A stretch of 34,282 bases of DNA from a virus, in IMG/VR virus record IMGVR_UViG_3300033145_000551, positions 1 to 34,282 of that record; one strand, given 5' to 3'. The position numbers and the translations under genes are program-made. Under the pieces are notes generated by a model that saw only the letters and a list, made by a program, of their open reading frames with translations, was not told the origin of the DNA and did no database searches. Shown piece by piece: positions 7,145 to 13,764 of the stretch. Every line of letters begins with the position of its first letter. Position 1 is the stretch's first letter.

Positions 7145-7214
7145 AGCGATGTGATTTGGCAAATCTAACATACCTCATAAGTATGTCAAGGCGGTTCGAT
7201 TCCGCCCATCGCTA
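7145..7214 (+). tRNA. tRNA-Met(CAT)
   Basis: Acceptor AGCGATG / CATCGCT is a perfect 7-bp stem with discriminator A. The anticodon stem CATAC / GTATG encloses CTCATAA with U33 and anticodon CAT (7176-7178). The T arm is GGCGG / CCGCC with loop TTCGATT. The D arm is compact (GATT / AATC). CCA is not encoded. With a paired A1-U72 it is an elongator Met tRNA, or a tRNA-Ile2 if the anticodon C is modified to lysidine. Confidence 0.9.
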
Positions 7215-7216
7215 CT

Positions 7217-7290
7217 TGCGGGTGGACAGGCAGGGTTGCCTTCTCAGCCCCATAAGCTGAGCAATCGTGGTTCGACTCCACGGCCCGCTA
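7217..7290 (+). tRNA. tRNA(CAT) with unpaired 1:72, initiator-like
   Basis: The T arm CGTGG / CCACG with loop TTCGACT fixes the register. The acceptor is then TGCGGGT / GCCCGCT, with positions 2-7 paired and a T-T mismatch at 1:72. A mismatch at 1:72 is the hallmark of bacterial initiator tRNAs. The anticodon stem TCAGC / GCTGA encloses CCCATAA, anticodon CAT (7251-7253), with C at position 33. The three G-C pairs of normal initiators are missing from the anticodon stem. The role (initiator, elongator or Ile2) is undecided. Confidence 0.75.
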
Positions 7291-7419
7291 CTGGACTTTT
7301 GGGTTCGTTAGACCGAAGTTACGCGCAAATTTTATTTGCCCACAACCGGTACAGCGGCAGGGAGCCCGAAGTCATTCCGTAGGTGAATTCACCGATAGTT
7401 AATAGAAAGCTGCCGCTGA
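7291..7419 (+). ncRNA. Candidate structured RNA inside the tRNA cluster
   Basis: 129 bases between two tRNA genes with no credible reading frame. A perfect 9-bp inverted repeat CAGCGGCAG (7352-7360) / CTGCCGCTG (7410-7418) encloses a 12-base palindrome GGTGAATTCACC (7382-7393). Upstream is a hairpin GCAAAT-TTT-ATTTGC (7325-7339). GACTT..GGGTT (7294-7305) can pair with AGCCC.AAGTC (7363-7373), which would interlock with the 9-bp stem as a pseudoknot. The last base of the stem is two bases before the next tRNA. I could not match it to a known ribozyme, riboswitch or intron. See findings. Confidence 0.5.
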
Positions 7420-7491
7420 GCCCCTATCTTCTAGTGGTTAGGATACAAGTTTCTCAGACTTGAGACCGGGGTTCGACTCCCCGTAGGGGTA
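7420..7491 (+). tRNA. tRNA-Glu(CTC)
   Basis: Acceptor GCCCCTA / TAGGGGT (G1-U72 wobble), discriminator A. The D arm TCTAGTGGTTAGGA is typical of tRNA-Glu. The anticodon stem CAAGT / ACTTG encloses TTCTCAG, anticodon CTC (7453-7455) for GAG. The T arm is CGGGG / CCCCG with loop TTCGACT. CCA is not encoded. Confidence 0.93.
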
Positions 7492-7499
7492 CTTCACAT

Positions 7500-7583
7500 G
7501 GCACTGTGGCGGAATTGGTATACGCGCCACACTCAAAATGTGGTGGTCATCTGACCATGCGGGTTCGACTCCCGCCAGTGCTA
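7500..7583 (+). tRNA. tRNA-Leu(CAA)
   Basis: An 84-base class II tRNA. Acceptor GGCACTG / CAGTGCT (G1-U72 wobble), discriminator A. The D arm GGCGGAATTGGTATACGCG is typical of tRNA-Leu. The anticodon stem CCACA / TGTGG encloses CTCAAAA, anticodon CAA (7534-7536) for TTG. A long variable arm (TGGTC / GACCA) supports Leu. The T arm is GCGGG / CCCGC with loop TTCGACT. CCA is not encoded. Confidence 0.94.
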
Positions 7584-7601
7584 CTTTTTAGGACTAAGCA
7601 T

Positions 7602-7868
7602 ATGATTAAAAAAACTTATATTCTCAAGGAATATCCAGACACTCCCAAAGGGTATGGTCAAATGTACCCACCAGCCGAACAGGATAAGTGGGATAAGATA
7701 CTTGAAGTGTGCAACGCTAACGGCACCAGATACCTAAAACACATCGTCTCACAAGAATGGGTAGAAAACCCAGATGTAGAACAATATGTTCCGGAGTGTA
7801 ATCCCACGCTATCAATTCCGATGGGAACCACACAATATCACATTACGATATATATGCAGGGCACATAA
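7602..7868 (+). CDS. Hypothetical small protein
   Basis: 88 residues from the ATG at 7602, preceded by AGGA. The same frame is open upstream but runs through the tRNA-Leu gene, so the upstream extension is not used. The sequence is polar with several Pro, Tyr and Glu. No family recognised. It lies directly after the tRNA cluster and three bases before the next start, suggesting co-transcription with the glycosyltransferase gene. Confidence 0.6.
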   Translation: MIKKTYILKEYPDTPKGYGQMYPPAEQDKWDKILEVCNANGTRYLKHIVSQEWVENPDVEQYVPECNPTLSIPMGTTQYHITIYMQGT

Positions 7869-7871
7869 GAC

Positions 7872-8579
7872 ATGAAAATCATATTCAGTGTCCTAGACCG
7901 TTATGACCTCTGGCCCCATTTTCGCAAACACTATCAGGCACAGGGCGTAACACAATTTGTATGTGTGTCATATGGTCCTCAGTTACCCGGCACACTAACA
8001 GTTAACGCCGGCATCACACCATGTGACTTCACTGGACAGAAAGACGCCCTATTACACAATTCCCTGATTTACAGAATAATTGAACCCGACGAGTGGTTTA
8101 TCATTGCTGACCTAGATGAGTTTGCTGAAGTGCCCAACATGTCTTTAAGAGAGGCTACACAAGAGGCACAATCGGCGGGTGCCAATCACATTCGCGGCAT
8201 ATTCTATGACCGTGTTACTGCTAACGGCTCCATACCCACCCACCTGGAAGATAATATCTGGCAACAATTTCCCTTATCCACCAATGCAACCTCAGTCATT
8301 TGCGGCGGCTGGGCAGAAAAGATGGTTGCTATTCATGGTAAAATACCAGTTAACGGTGGACATCACGATGTACATGAAACGGTCTCCGAACAATACAAAC
8401 GGCAATGGCCAACCATAGCACATGTACATCACTTCAAATGGTGGGGCAAAGACATGGCGAGGTTTTTCTGGACCCGCACCCATGAGCCCGGTATTTATCG
8501 CGTGGAGCTACAACGGCTTGTGCAACATTTTAATCAACACCAGGGTCTTGACCTGACGATTCTAAAACAGTTTGAGTAA
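7872..8579 (+). CDS. Glycosyltransferase family 2-like protein
   Basis: 235 residues. The N-terminus (MKIIFSVLDRYDLWPHFRKHYQ, residues 1-22) resembles the GT2/GT92-like opening in which the chain of a backbone sugar transferase begins. EWFIIADLDEFAEVP (about residues 75-89) carries the D-x-D-E-F metal/nucleotide-sugar motif. HVHHFKWWG near residue 190 matches the C-terminal His-Trp motif of these enzymes. No membrane segment is seen, so it is probably cytosolic. Donor and acceptor are unknown. It is the second glycosyltransferase in the window, after 3329. Confidence 0.7.
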   Translation: MKIIFSVLDRYDLWPHFRKHYQAQGVTQFVCVSYGPQLPGTLTVNAGITPCDFTGQKDALLHNSLIYRIIEPDEWFIIADLDEFAEVPNMSLREATQEAQSAGANHIRGIFYDRVTANGSIPTHLEDNIWQQFPLSTNATSVICGGWAEKMVAIHGKIPVNGGHHDVHETVSEQYKRQWPTIAHVHHFKWWGKDMARFFWTRTHEPGIYRVELQRLVQHFNQHQGLDLTILKQFE

Positions 8580-8584
8580 TAATC

Positions 8585-8899
8585 ATGGCCCAAAACCTAA
8601 GTGTTCGATTTATACACAACTTTATCATTAAGGTTATCCAGACCGTAGAAGAAAATGACAAGCTTGTGGCTAAAGAAAAACGACATCACATATTGGCTGG
8701 TGATATATACTCTCTTGCTCAATATCATCGTCATCCCGATGGTAAACTCGACCTGCATTTTCCCGATTCTAGTCCCCTGTCCGGCGTTGCGCATCGCGTC
8801 GAAGATGGCTACTGCGAACTTACTGTACCCAAAAAACCCACACGAACCGTTACAACCGGATGTGCTGGCTGCGGTGGCAAAAAAAGAAAGAAGAAATAA
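8585..8899 (+). CDS. Hypothetical protein, first of two tandem paralogs
   Basis: 104 residues. The first 80 resemble the next protein: both start with a short R-F-I-x-N strand, then K-V, then an AGD element, then PDG and a GVA near residue 68. This suggests one small beta-rich domain. It differs in its C-terminal tail, G-C-A-G-C-G-G followed by a run of Lys and Arg. The two Cys could bind metal and the basic tail could bind nucleic acid. Function unknown. Confidence 0.7.
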   Translation: MAQNLSVRFIHNFIIKVIQTVEENDKLVAKEKRHHILAGDIYSLAQYHRHPDGKLDLHFPDSSPLSGVAHRVEDGYCELTVPKKPTRTVTTGCAGCGGKKRKKK

Positions 8900-8901
8900 C
8901 C

Positions 8902-9267
8902 ATGGCGTCTATTCGATTTATACAAAACGTCAATCTCAAAGTGACATATGAGGGTGAGGACACAATGGTCCCATTTAGTGCTGGTGATACCTTCAAGGTT
9001 GTCCGCATTGAAATAGATGACGAAGATTACAACAACATCTATATGCCAGATGGTAGTGTTCTGATGGGTGTTGCTGGTACAGTGTTTGAAACCAAGCGTG
9101 TTCCAGTGACAAGAGTCGAAGTTATAGAACCGGAACCAGACAACGCTCTGATTGTCGTTGAAGAAGCACCAGTGGACATGGCTGTTTTCAATGGAACTAT
9201 ACTAAGTGAAAGTGAAAGTTATGATACCGAACCATTTGCAGCAGAGAATGAAAGATATCCAAGATAA
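8902..9267 (+). CDS. Hypothetical protein, second of two tandem paralogs
   Basis: 121 residues from the ATG at 8902, two bases after the upstream stop. The first 65 residues share the RFIxN...KV...AGD...PDGSVLMGVAGTV pattern with the previous protein, so the pair arose by duplication. The C-terminal 55 residues are acidic (many Glu and Asp), in contrast to the basic tail of the first copy. The opposite tail charges could allow the pair to interact; that is speculation. It overlaps the next gene by 20 bases. Confidence 0.72.
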   Translation: MASIRFIQNVNLKVTYEGEDTMVPFSAGDTFKVVRIEIDDEDYNNIYMPDGSVLMGVAGTVFETKRVPVTRVEVIEPEPDNALIVVEEAPVDMAVFNGTILSESESYDTEPFAAENERYPR

Positions 9268-9448
9268 CCCACATCTTATTACATTTTATTCTAATATGAA
9301 GTGTAAAAACTGTTATGGTCGTGGGGTACGCATAGTGAATGTTCGTAATGCACACACCAACCAATGGGCTGACCAACGTATGTTATGCCATTGTGTAAAA
9401 AAAGCTATACAAAAAGAAACCCAAAAACTGGAACAGATAGATGGGTAG
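9248..9448 (+). CDS. Small zinc-finger protein, DnaJ-type CxxCxGxG
   Basis: 66 residues from the ATG at 9248 (GTG at 9206 is an alternative giving 80). CKNCYGRGVRI at about residues 18-28 is one DnaJ-like CxxCxGxG half-site, and MLCHCVKK at about 45-52 supplies a second Cys pair, so one zinc ion is plausible. The remainder is helical and Lys/Gln-rich. It is one of several one-zinc small proteins in this genome segment. Target unknown. Confidence 0.65.
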   Translation: MKDIQDNPHLITFYSNMKCKNCYGRGVRIVNVRNAHTNQWADQRMLCHCVKKAIQKETQKLEQIDG

Positions 9449-9623
9449 AACCTTTAATCGTGGACAACGTGCTAAACATCGCAAAGCACAACAAGGAAGC
9501 GGAAAGAAATCACGTAATGACGATGACACTACAACAATGGACACCGCAGGATTTTATGATGGCGGAATGGGTAGACGCCCACCCCGAAATCAAAAACGCC
9601 CATCTGTCTCAAAAGGCAGTTAA
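9441..9623 (+). CDS. Possible small basic protein overlapping the deaminase start
   Basis: 60 residues, very basic and Gly/Ser-rich with repeated Arg and Lys and a DDDTTT patch. Its ATG overlaps the upstream stop in an ATGGGTAG arrangement, which favours translation. The last 107 bases lie in the deaminase gene in another frame. It would fill the space between 9448 and 9517. No family recognised. It may be spurious. Confidence 0.3.
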   Translation: MGRTFNRGQRAKHRKAQQGSGKKSRNDDDTTTMDTAGFYDGGMGRRPPRNQKRPSVSKGS

Positions 9624-10101
9624 GCGCCTGTTTAACATGTCGCAAGCACACGTACCACATAATCGTCCATCGTGGGACGAAGTATTTTTACAGATAGCAA
9701 TTGATATAGCCAAGCGCAGCCCCGACTCTGAAACACAGGTTGGGGCTGTAATTGTTGATAGCAACAAGCATATCTTATCCGTAGGATACAATGGTTGGAT
9801 GCCAGGTATTGACGACTCAATAATACCCAACACCCGACCCGGAAAACACAACTGGGTATTACATGCTGAACTCAACTCTATACTCAACTGTGAACATCGT
9901 CCCAAGGGCGCCACGCTATATTCTACGCACAAGCCTTGTCTCCCATGTTTTTTTTGTTGTGTTGCCGCTGCCATCGTCGAAATGGTGTATATTAACGATA
10001 GTCCCACCACCAATACTATTCACCAGGATGTTGAGTGGGAGGTGGCAGTATTTTTAGCACGTGACAAAATCAAAGTACGAAACGTGGAATGGCCACGTTA
10101 A
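9517..10101 (+). CDS. Deoxycytidylate (dCMP) deaminase
   Basis: Converts dCMP to dUMP, the substrate of ThyX. The core begins at N49-R-P-S-W-D-E, then IAKRSPDSETQVGAVIV and GYNGWMPG, all typical of the family. H116-A-E118 gives the first zinc ligand and catalytic Glu; KPCLPC (C141, C144) gives the other two. The start at 9517 is preceded by GGAAAG and gives 194 residues, with about 45 residues ahead of the usual family start. A start at 9637, just before the core, is possible but has no good ribosome binding site. Confidence 0.9.
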   Translation: MTMTLQQWTPQDFMMAEWVDAHPEIKNAHLSQKAVKRLFNMSQAHVPHNRPSWDEVFLQIAIDIAKRSPDSETQVGAVIVDSNKHILSVGYNGWMPGIDDSIIPNTRPGKHNWVLHAELNSILNCEHRPKGATLYSTHKPCLPCFFCCVAAAIVEMVYINDSPTTNTIHQDVEWEVAVFLARDKIKVRNVEWPR

Positions 10102-10113
10102 TGGAGAACATAT

Positions 10114-12582
10114 ATGACCTACACGTACAAGCAAGCGCTCAAAGCGAGCGTTGCTTATTTTAATGGTAATGAACTGGCGGCAAAAGTTTTTGTTGATAAA
10201 TATGCGTTAAGAGACAAGAATAAAAACCTACTCGAATTGACACCACACGATATGCACACGCGCATAGCCACCGCACTTGCCCGTATAGAAAAACAAAAGT
10301 TCGGTTCCAATGCGTTAACATCTGACGAAATCCTTGACTACATTGACCATTTCAAGTATATTGTCCCACAGGGTGGGGCAATGTTTGGTATCGGCAATCC
10401 CAACTTTGTCACACTTAGTAGCTGCTATGTCATTGACCCACCACTAGATTCTTATGGTGGTATCATGTGGACTGATGAGCAAATAGTTCAAATTAGCAAA
10501 CGACGTGGTGGTTGTGGCACAGATATTTCACACCTCAGACCATGTGGGACCATAACACATAACTCATCACAAAGTAGCACGGGTCCAGTATGCTTCGCAA
10601 AACGCTTTTCTGACTCTGTGCGAGAAGTTGGACAAAACGGACGCCGTGGCGCTTTAATGCTAACTCTCAGCGTACATCATCCCGATGTAATAAAGTTTGC
10701 TCAATGTAAACATGACAAAACACAAGTCACAGGCACTAACATCTCCATTCGTCTTTCTGACGAGTTTTTACAGGCTGTCACTGACGATAAGACCTACGAA
10801 CAACGTTGGCCAGTGGATAGTGCAAAGCCAGAAATAAGCAAGGAAGTAAATGCCCGCCAAGTATGGAATGCCCTTATTCAAAACGCCCACGCTGACGCCG
10901 AGCCAGGGCTACTCTTCTGGGACCGTATCATCTCTGAAAGTCCCGCCGACTGCTATGCCCATCTAGGATTCCAAACCGTAAGCACCAACCCGTGCAGTGA
11001 ACTGCCCCTATCTGTCCTAGATTCCTGTAGGCTTCTCTTGCTTAATTCTTTGGGTTTTGTAGAAAAAGAGTTTACCAATAAGGCTACGTTTGATTGGGTT
11101 AAGTTCTACTCTTATGCTAAGGTAGCTCAAAGGCTCATGGATGATATCGTTGACTTAGAATTAGAATCTATTGAACGTATCATTAAAAAGATTAAAGATG
11201 ATGATGAACCAGACTACATAAAAAATAGAGAACTATACATGTGGCGACGAGTATGTACAAACTGTCAAGTTGGTCGTCGTACTGGTACTGGTTTAACCGC
11301 TCTGGGTGATACACTGGCCGCTTTAGGTATTCCTTATGGTAGTAAAAAAGCCATAGAATTTACTGAAAGACTTTACAGAACTCTCAAGTTTGGATGTTAT
11401 GTTTCGTCTATTGACATGGCCGAGGAGTTAGGAGCATTCTCAGTCTTTGATGTCAAGCGGGAAAAAAAGTGTCCGTTTTTTCAACGCTTTAGTAAAGAGG
11501 GCTGTAAGATAGGCGACATGGTAATTCATGGCAAGGATGTTATGAAGCGCATGGCCCAGGTTGGTCGTCGCAACATCGCATGTCTAACTGGTGCTCCCGC
11601 CGGTACGGTTAGCATTGAAACACAGACCACGTCAGGAATTGAGCCCCTGTATTTTATGTCTAGCATACGTCGCAAAAAAGGAAATCCAGGAGATGAAGGA
11701 TTTCGCTCTGACTTTGTTGATGACACTGGTGACCATTGGATGGAATTCAAAGTATTTCATCCCCAAGTACAACACTGGTTGGATATTACTGGTAAAACAG
11801 ACTTGACCAAATCGCCATGGCATAATAACTGTGCTGAAGATTTAGATTGGACACAACGTGTTAAACTCCAGGCTGCTGCTCAGTCACATATTGACCACGG
11901 CATAAGCAGTACAATAAATTTACCCACCAGCGCCACTGTTGAAAATGTCAAGAAGATATATGAAACTGCCTGGAAATCTGGATGCAAGGGCATTACTGTC
12001 TACCGAAAGGGCTGCCGTGATGGAGTAATTTTAGAAACTGGGGTTGACAATTCCAAAACCAATGATACAATGAGTATAGTACGCCCACGCATCATCCCGT
12101 GTGATGTTCACCACACCACCGTGAAAAATCAAAAATACTTTGTCTTGGTGGGCTTGCTTAACGGAAAGCCTTATGAAGTTTTTGCTGGAAAAAATGGATT
12201 TATTCATCCAAACATCAAGACTGGTACCATTGTTCGGAAACGCAAGAACTTTTATATTGCCAAGTTTGATGGAACTGATGATGAACTATCACCTATTACC
12301 GCTTCAACTGATGAGATGGAGGAGGTTGTTACTCGTTTAACATCGTTATCTTTACGCGCTGGAGCCGATATGCATCTAGTGGTACAACAGTTGGAGAAGG
12401 TAGGCGAACAACAAGAACTACACAGTTTTGCACGTGGGGTAGCACGCATACTCAAGAAATATATCCCTGACGGAACACCCGAGGGTGAGCAATGTCCCGA
12501 ATGTGGAGTTAAGAACAATTCGGTTATACGACAAGAGGGTTGTGTAACGTGTACGGCGTGTGGATGGAGCAAGTGTTTATGA
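10114..12582 (+). CDS. nrdJ: Ribonucleotide reductase, class II, adenosylcobalamin-dependent
   Basis: Reduces ribonucleotides to deoxyribonucleotides using a B12 radical. 822 residues, with no ATP-cone at the N-terminus. Visible motifs: LSSCYV with C104 (first reductant Cys), RRGGCGTDIS (about 130-139), QNGRRGALMLTL, and N292-P-C294-S-E296, the active-site N-x-C-x-E motif. LTGAPAGTVS and a C-terminal CPECG...CVTCTACGWSKC zinc-ribbon-like tail are characteristic of NrdJ. No small NrdB subunit is nearby, as expected for class II. The host must make or import B12. It works with ThyX, dCMP deaminase and dNMP kinase. A TTGACA/TACAAT pair lies inside at 12044. Confidence 0.95.
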   Translation: MTYTYKQALKASVAYFNGNELAAKVFVDKYALRDKNKNLLELTPHDMHTRIATALARIEKQKFGSNALTSDEILDYIDHFKYIVPQGGAMFGIGNPNFVTLSSCYVIDPPLDSYGGIMWTDEQIVQISKRRGGCGTDISHLRPCGTITHNSSQSSTGPVCFAKRFSDSVREVGQNGRRGALMLTLSVHHPDVIKFAQCKHDKTQVTGTNISIRLSDEFLQAVTDDKTYEQRWPVDSAKPEISKEVNARQVWNALIQNAHADAEPGLLFWDRIISESPADCYAHLGFQTVSTNPCSELPLSVLDSCRLLLLNSLGFVEKEFTNKATFDWVKFYSYAKVAQRLMDDIVDLELESIERIIKKIKDDDEPDYIKNRELYMWRRVCTNCQVGRRTGTGLTALGDTLAALGIPYGSKKAIEFTERLYRTLKFGCYVSSIDMAEELGAFSVFDVKREKKCPFFQRFSKEGCKIGDMVIHGKDVMKRMAQVGRRNIACLTGAPAGTVSIETQTTSGIEPLYFMSSIRRKKGNPGDEGFRSDFVDDTGDHWMEFKVFHPQVQHWLDITGKTDLTKSPWHNNCAEDLDWTQRVKLQAAAQSHIDHGISSTINLPTSATVENVKKIYETAWKSGCKGITVYRKGCRDGVILETGVDNSKTNDTMSIVRPRIIPCDVHHTTVKNQKYFVLVGLLNGKPYEVFAGKNGFIHPNIKTGTIVRKRKNFYIAKFDGTDDELSPITASTDEMEEVVTRLTSLSLRAGADMHLVVQQLEKVGEQQELHSFARGVARILKKYIPDGTPEGEQCPECGVKNNSVIRQEGCVTCTACGWSKCL
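12044..12071 (+). promoter_or_regulatory. Possible promoter inside the nrdJ gene
   Basis: TTGACA (12044-12049), 16-base spacer, TACAAT (12066-12071). The -10 differs from consensus by one base but is preceded by TGA, an extended -10. It could drive the sulfotransferase genes that begin at 12579. Inferred only from the sequence. Confidence 0.4.
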
Positions 12583-13139
12583 AAAGCCCCAAGATATTCT
12601 GCGTTGGTATGCACAAGACAGGTACGACCAGTGTTAGTCAAGTGCTACAAGAGTTAGGCTATACTTTACAGTCTTGGGTACCTACACAGACCCGGGCTCA
12701 AGCCGTTCAGTTAATAGACCGTATGTTGTTGCGTTATGATATGGCTAAAGACCATCCGTGGGCTTTAATGTTTAAGGAGTTAGACCAAAAGTGTCCTGAT
12801 AGTAAGTTCATTCTAACAGTACGACACTCAGAATCATGGTTTGCAAGTTTATTAAACGCCTTTGGTCACCTGGGCACTGCGCCCATGCGACAATGGATAT
12901 ATGGTCCTGGGAATCCACAAGGCAACAAAGACATCTATATTGCTCGATTTGAACGACACAACCGAGAAGTTCAGGAGTATTTTGCGGATAAACCCCAGAG
13001 TTTATTAGTGTTGGATTTACTTGATGGTCATGTCTGGAAAAAGATAGCACAGTTCTTACAACTTCCCATTCCCACAACGCCATTTCCCCACGCAAACAAA
13101 AGTGCTGAATACGATTCTCATAGGAGCTTGGCCCTGTGA
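12579..13139 (+). CDS. Sulfotransferase family protein, copy 1
   Basis: 186 residues from the ATG at 12579, which overlaps the nrdJ stop (ATGA). KIFCVGMHKTGTTSV (residues 4-18) is the 5'-phosphosulfate loop of PAPS-dependent sulfotransferases. KFILTVRHSESWFAS (about residues 72-86) is the 3'-phosphate motif with the conserved R and S. The C-terminal half (QYFADKPQSLLVLDLLDG, then WKKIAQFL) fits the P-loop sulfotransferase fold. It would move sulfate from PAPS to a carbohydrate or other acceptor. It is followed immediately by a divergent paralog. Substrate unknown. Confidence 0.85.
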   Translation: MKSPKIFCVGMHKTGTTSVSQVLQELGYTLQSWVPTQTRAQAVQLIDRMLLRYDMAKDHPWALMFKELDQKCPDSKFILTVRHSESWFASLLNAFGHLGTAPMRQWIYGPGNPQGNKDIYIARFERHNREVQEYFADKPQSLLVLDLLDGHVWKKIAQFLQLPIPTTPFPHANKSAEYDSHRSLAL

Positions 13140-13726
13140 AAAACCCCAAAGTATTTTGTATTGGATTGCACCAAACCGGTGAAACCAGCGTAGGTATTGC
13201 ACTTGACCACTTAGGATATCGTGTGACTGGTCCAGACGGATATGACCATCCACAAATTGAGACCCACGCTCATAGACTAGTAGACCAACGATTGCCACAC
13301 TTTGACGCCTTCAAAGATGTACCATGGTCAGTGCTATATCAATACCTTGATACTAAATGCCCACAAAGTAAATTCATATTGACAGTACGTGACCAAAAAA
13401 CATGGATACAAAACTATATCAGTTTCTTTGGTATATATCAGTCTCCAATGTTGCAATGGATTTATGGCCTGGGGGCCCCGCAAGACAATACATCACATTA
13501 CATCAACTACTTTAATCAGCACAACATGGGTGTGGTGCAATACTTTCAAAACAGACCAGATGACTTGTTGGTAATAAATGTTTCTAAAGACCCGCATCTA
13601 TGGCAAAGACTATGTAAGTTTCTAGCAATAGACACTGTACCACACAAACAATTTCCAAATCAAAGACACGGTCTTAAACACACATTCCATCAGGATGTGC
13701 TACACACACAGATTTTAGTTTCATAA
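13136..13726 (+). CDS. Sulfotransferase family protein, copy 2, altered PAPS motifs
   Basis: 196 residues starting at a GTG in a GTGA overlap with copy 1. The two proteins align along their length (KVFCIGLH, then KFILTVRD, then QWIYGLGAPQ), so this is a tandem duplication. Key positions have changed: the P-loop reads GLHQTGETS instead of GMHKTGTTS, losing the catalytic Lys, and the 3'-phosphate motif ends in N where copy 1 has S. It may be inactive, have a new substrate, or act as a partner subunit of copy 1. Confidence 0.82.
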   Translation: MKNPKVFCIGLHQTGETSVGIALDHLGYRVTGPDGYDHPQIETHAHRLVDQRLPHFDAFKDVPWSVLYQYLDTKCPQSKFILTVRDQKTWIQNYISFFGIYQSPMLQWIYGLGAPQDNTSHYINYFNQHNMGVVQYFQNRPDDLLVINVSKDPHLWQRLCKFLAIDTVPHKQFPNQRHGLKHTFHQDVLHTQILVS

Positions 13727-13764
13727 CACAGGACGTTGTGATGTTAATTTGGAGGACTACCAAA

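Noticed and set aside
7291-7419. HDV-like (theta) or hammerhead ribozyme
   Set aside because: The strand order of the helices does not match the HDV order, and no CUGAUGA...GAA hammerhead core is present. It stays unclassified.
7291-7419. Group I intron interrupting a tRNA
   Set aside because: The flanking tRNAs are complete, the segment is too short for a group I core, and no split tRNA halves were found.
7506-7601. Upstream extension of the 88-residue protein at 7602
   Set aside because: The frame runs through the tRNA-Leu gene; ATG 7602 has an AGGA motif ahead of it.
13379-13384. TTGACA in the second sulfotransferase gene, and similar isolated hexamers at 6371, 14451, 14507, 28249, 31671 and 31980
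   Set aside because: No acceptable -10 hexamer lies 16-18 bases downstream.
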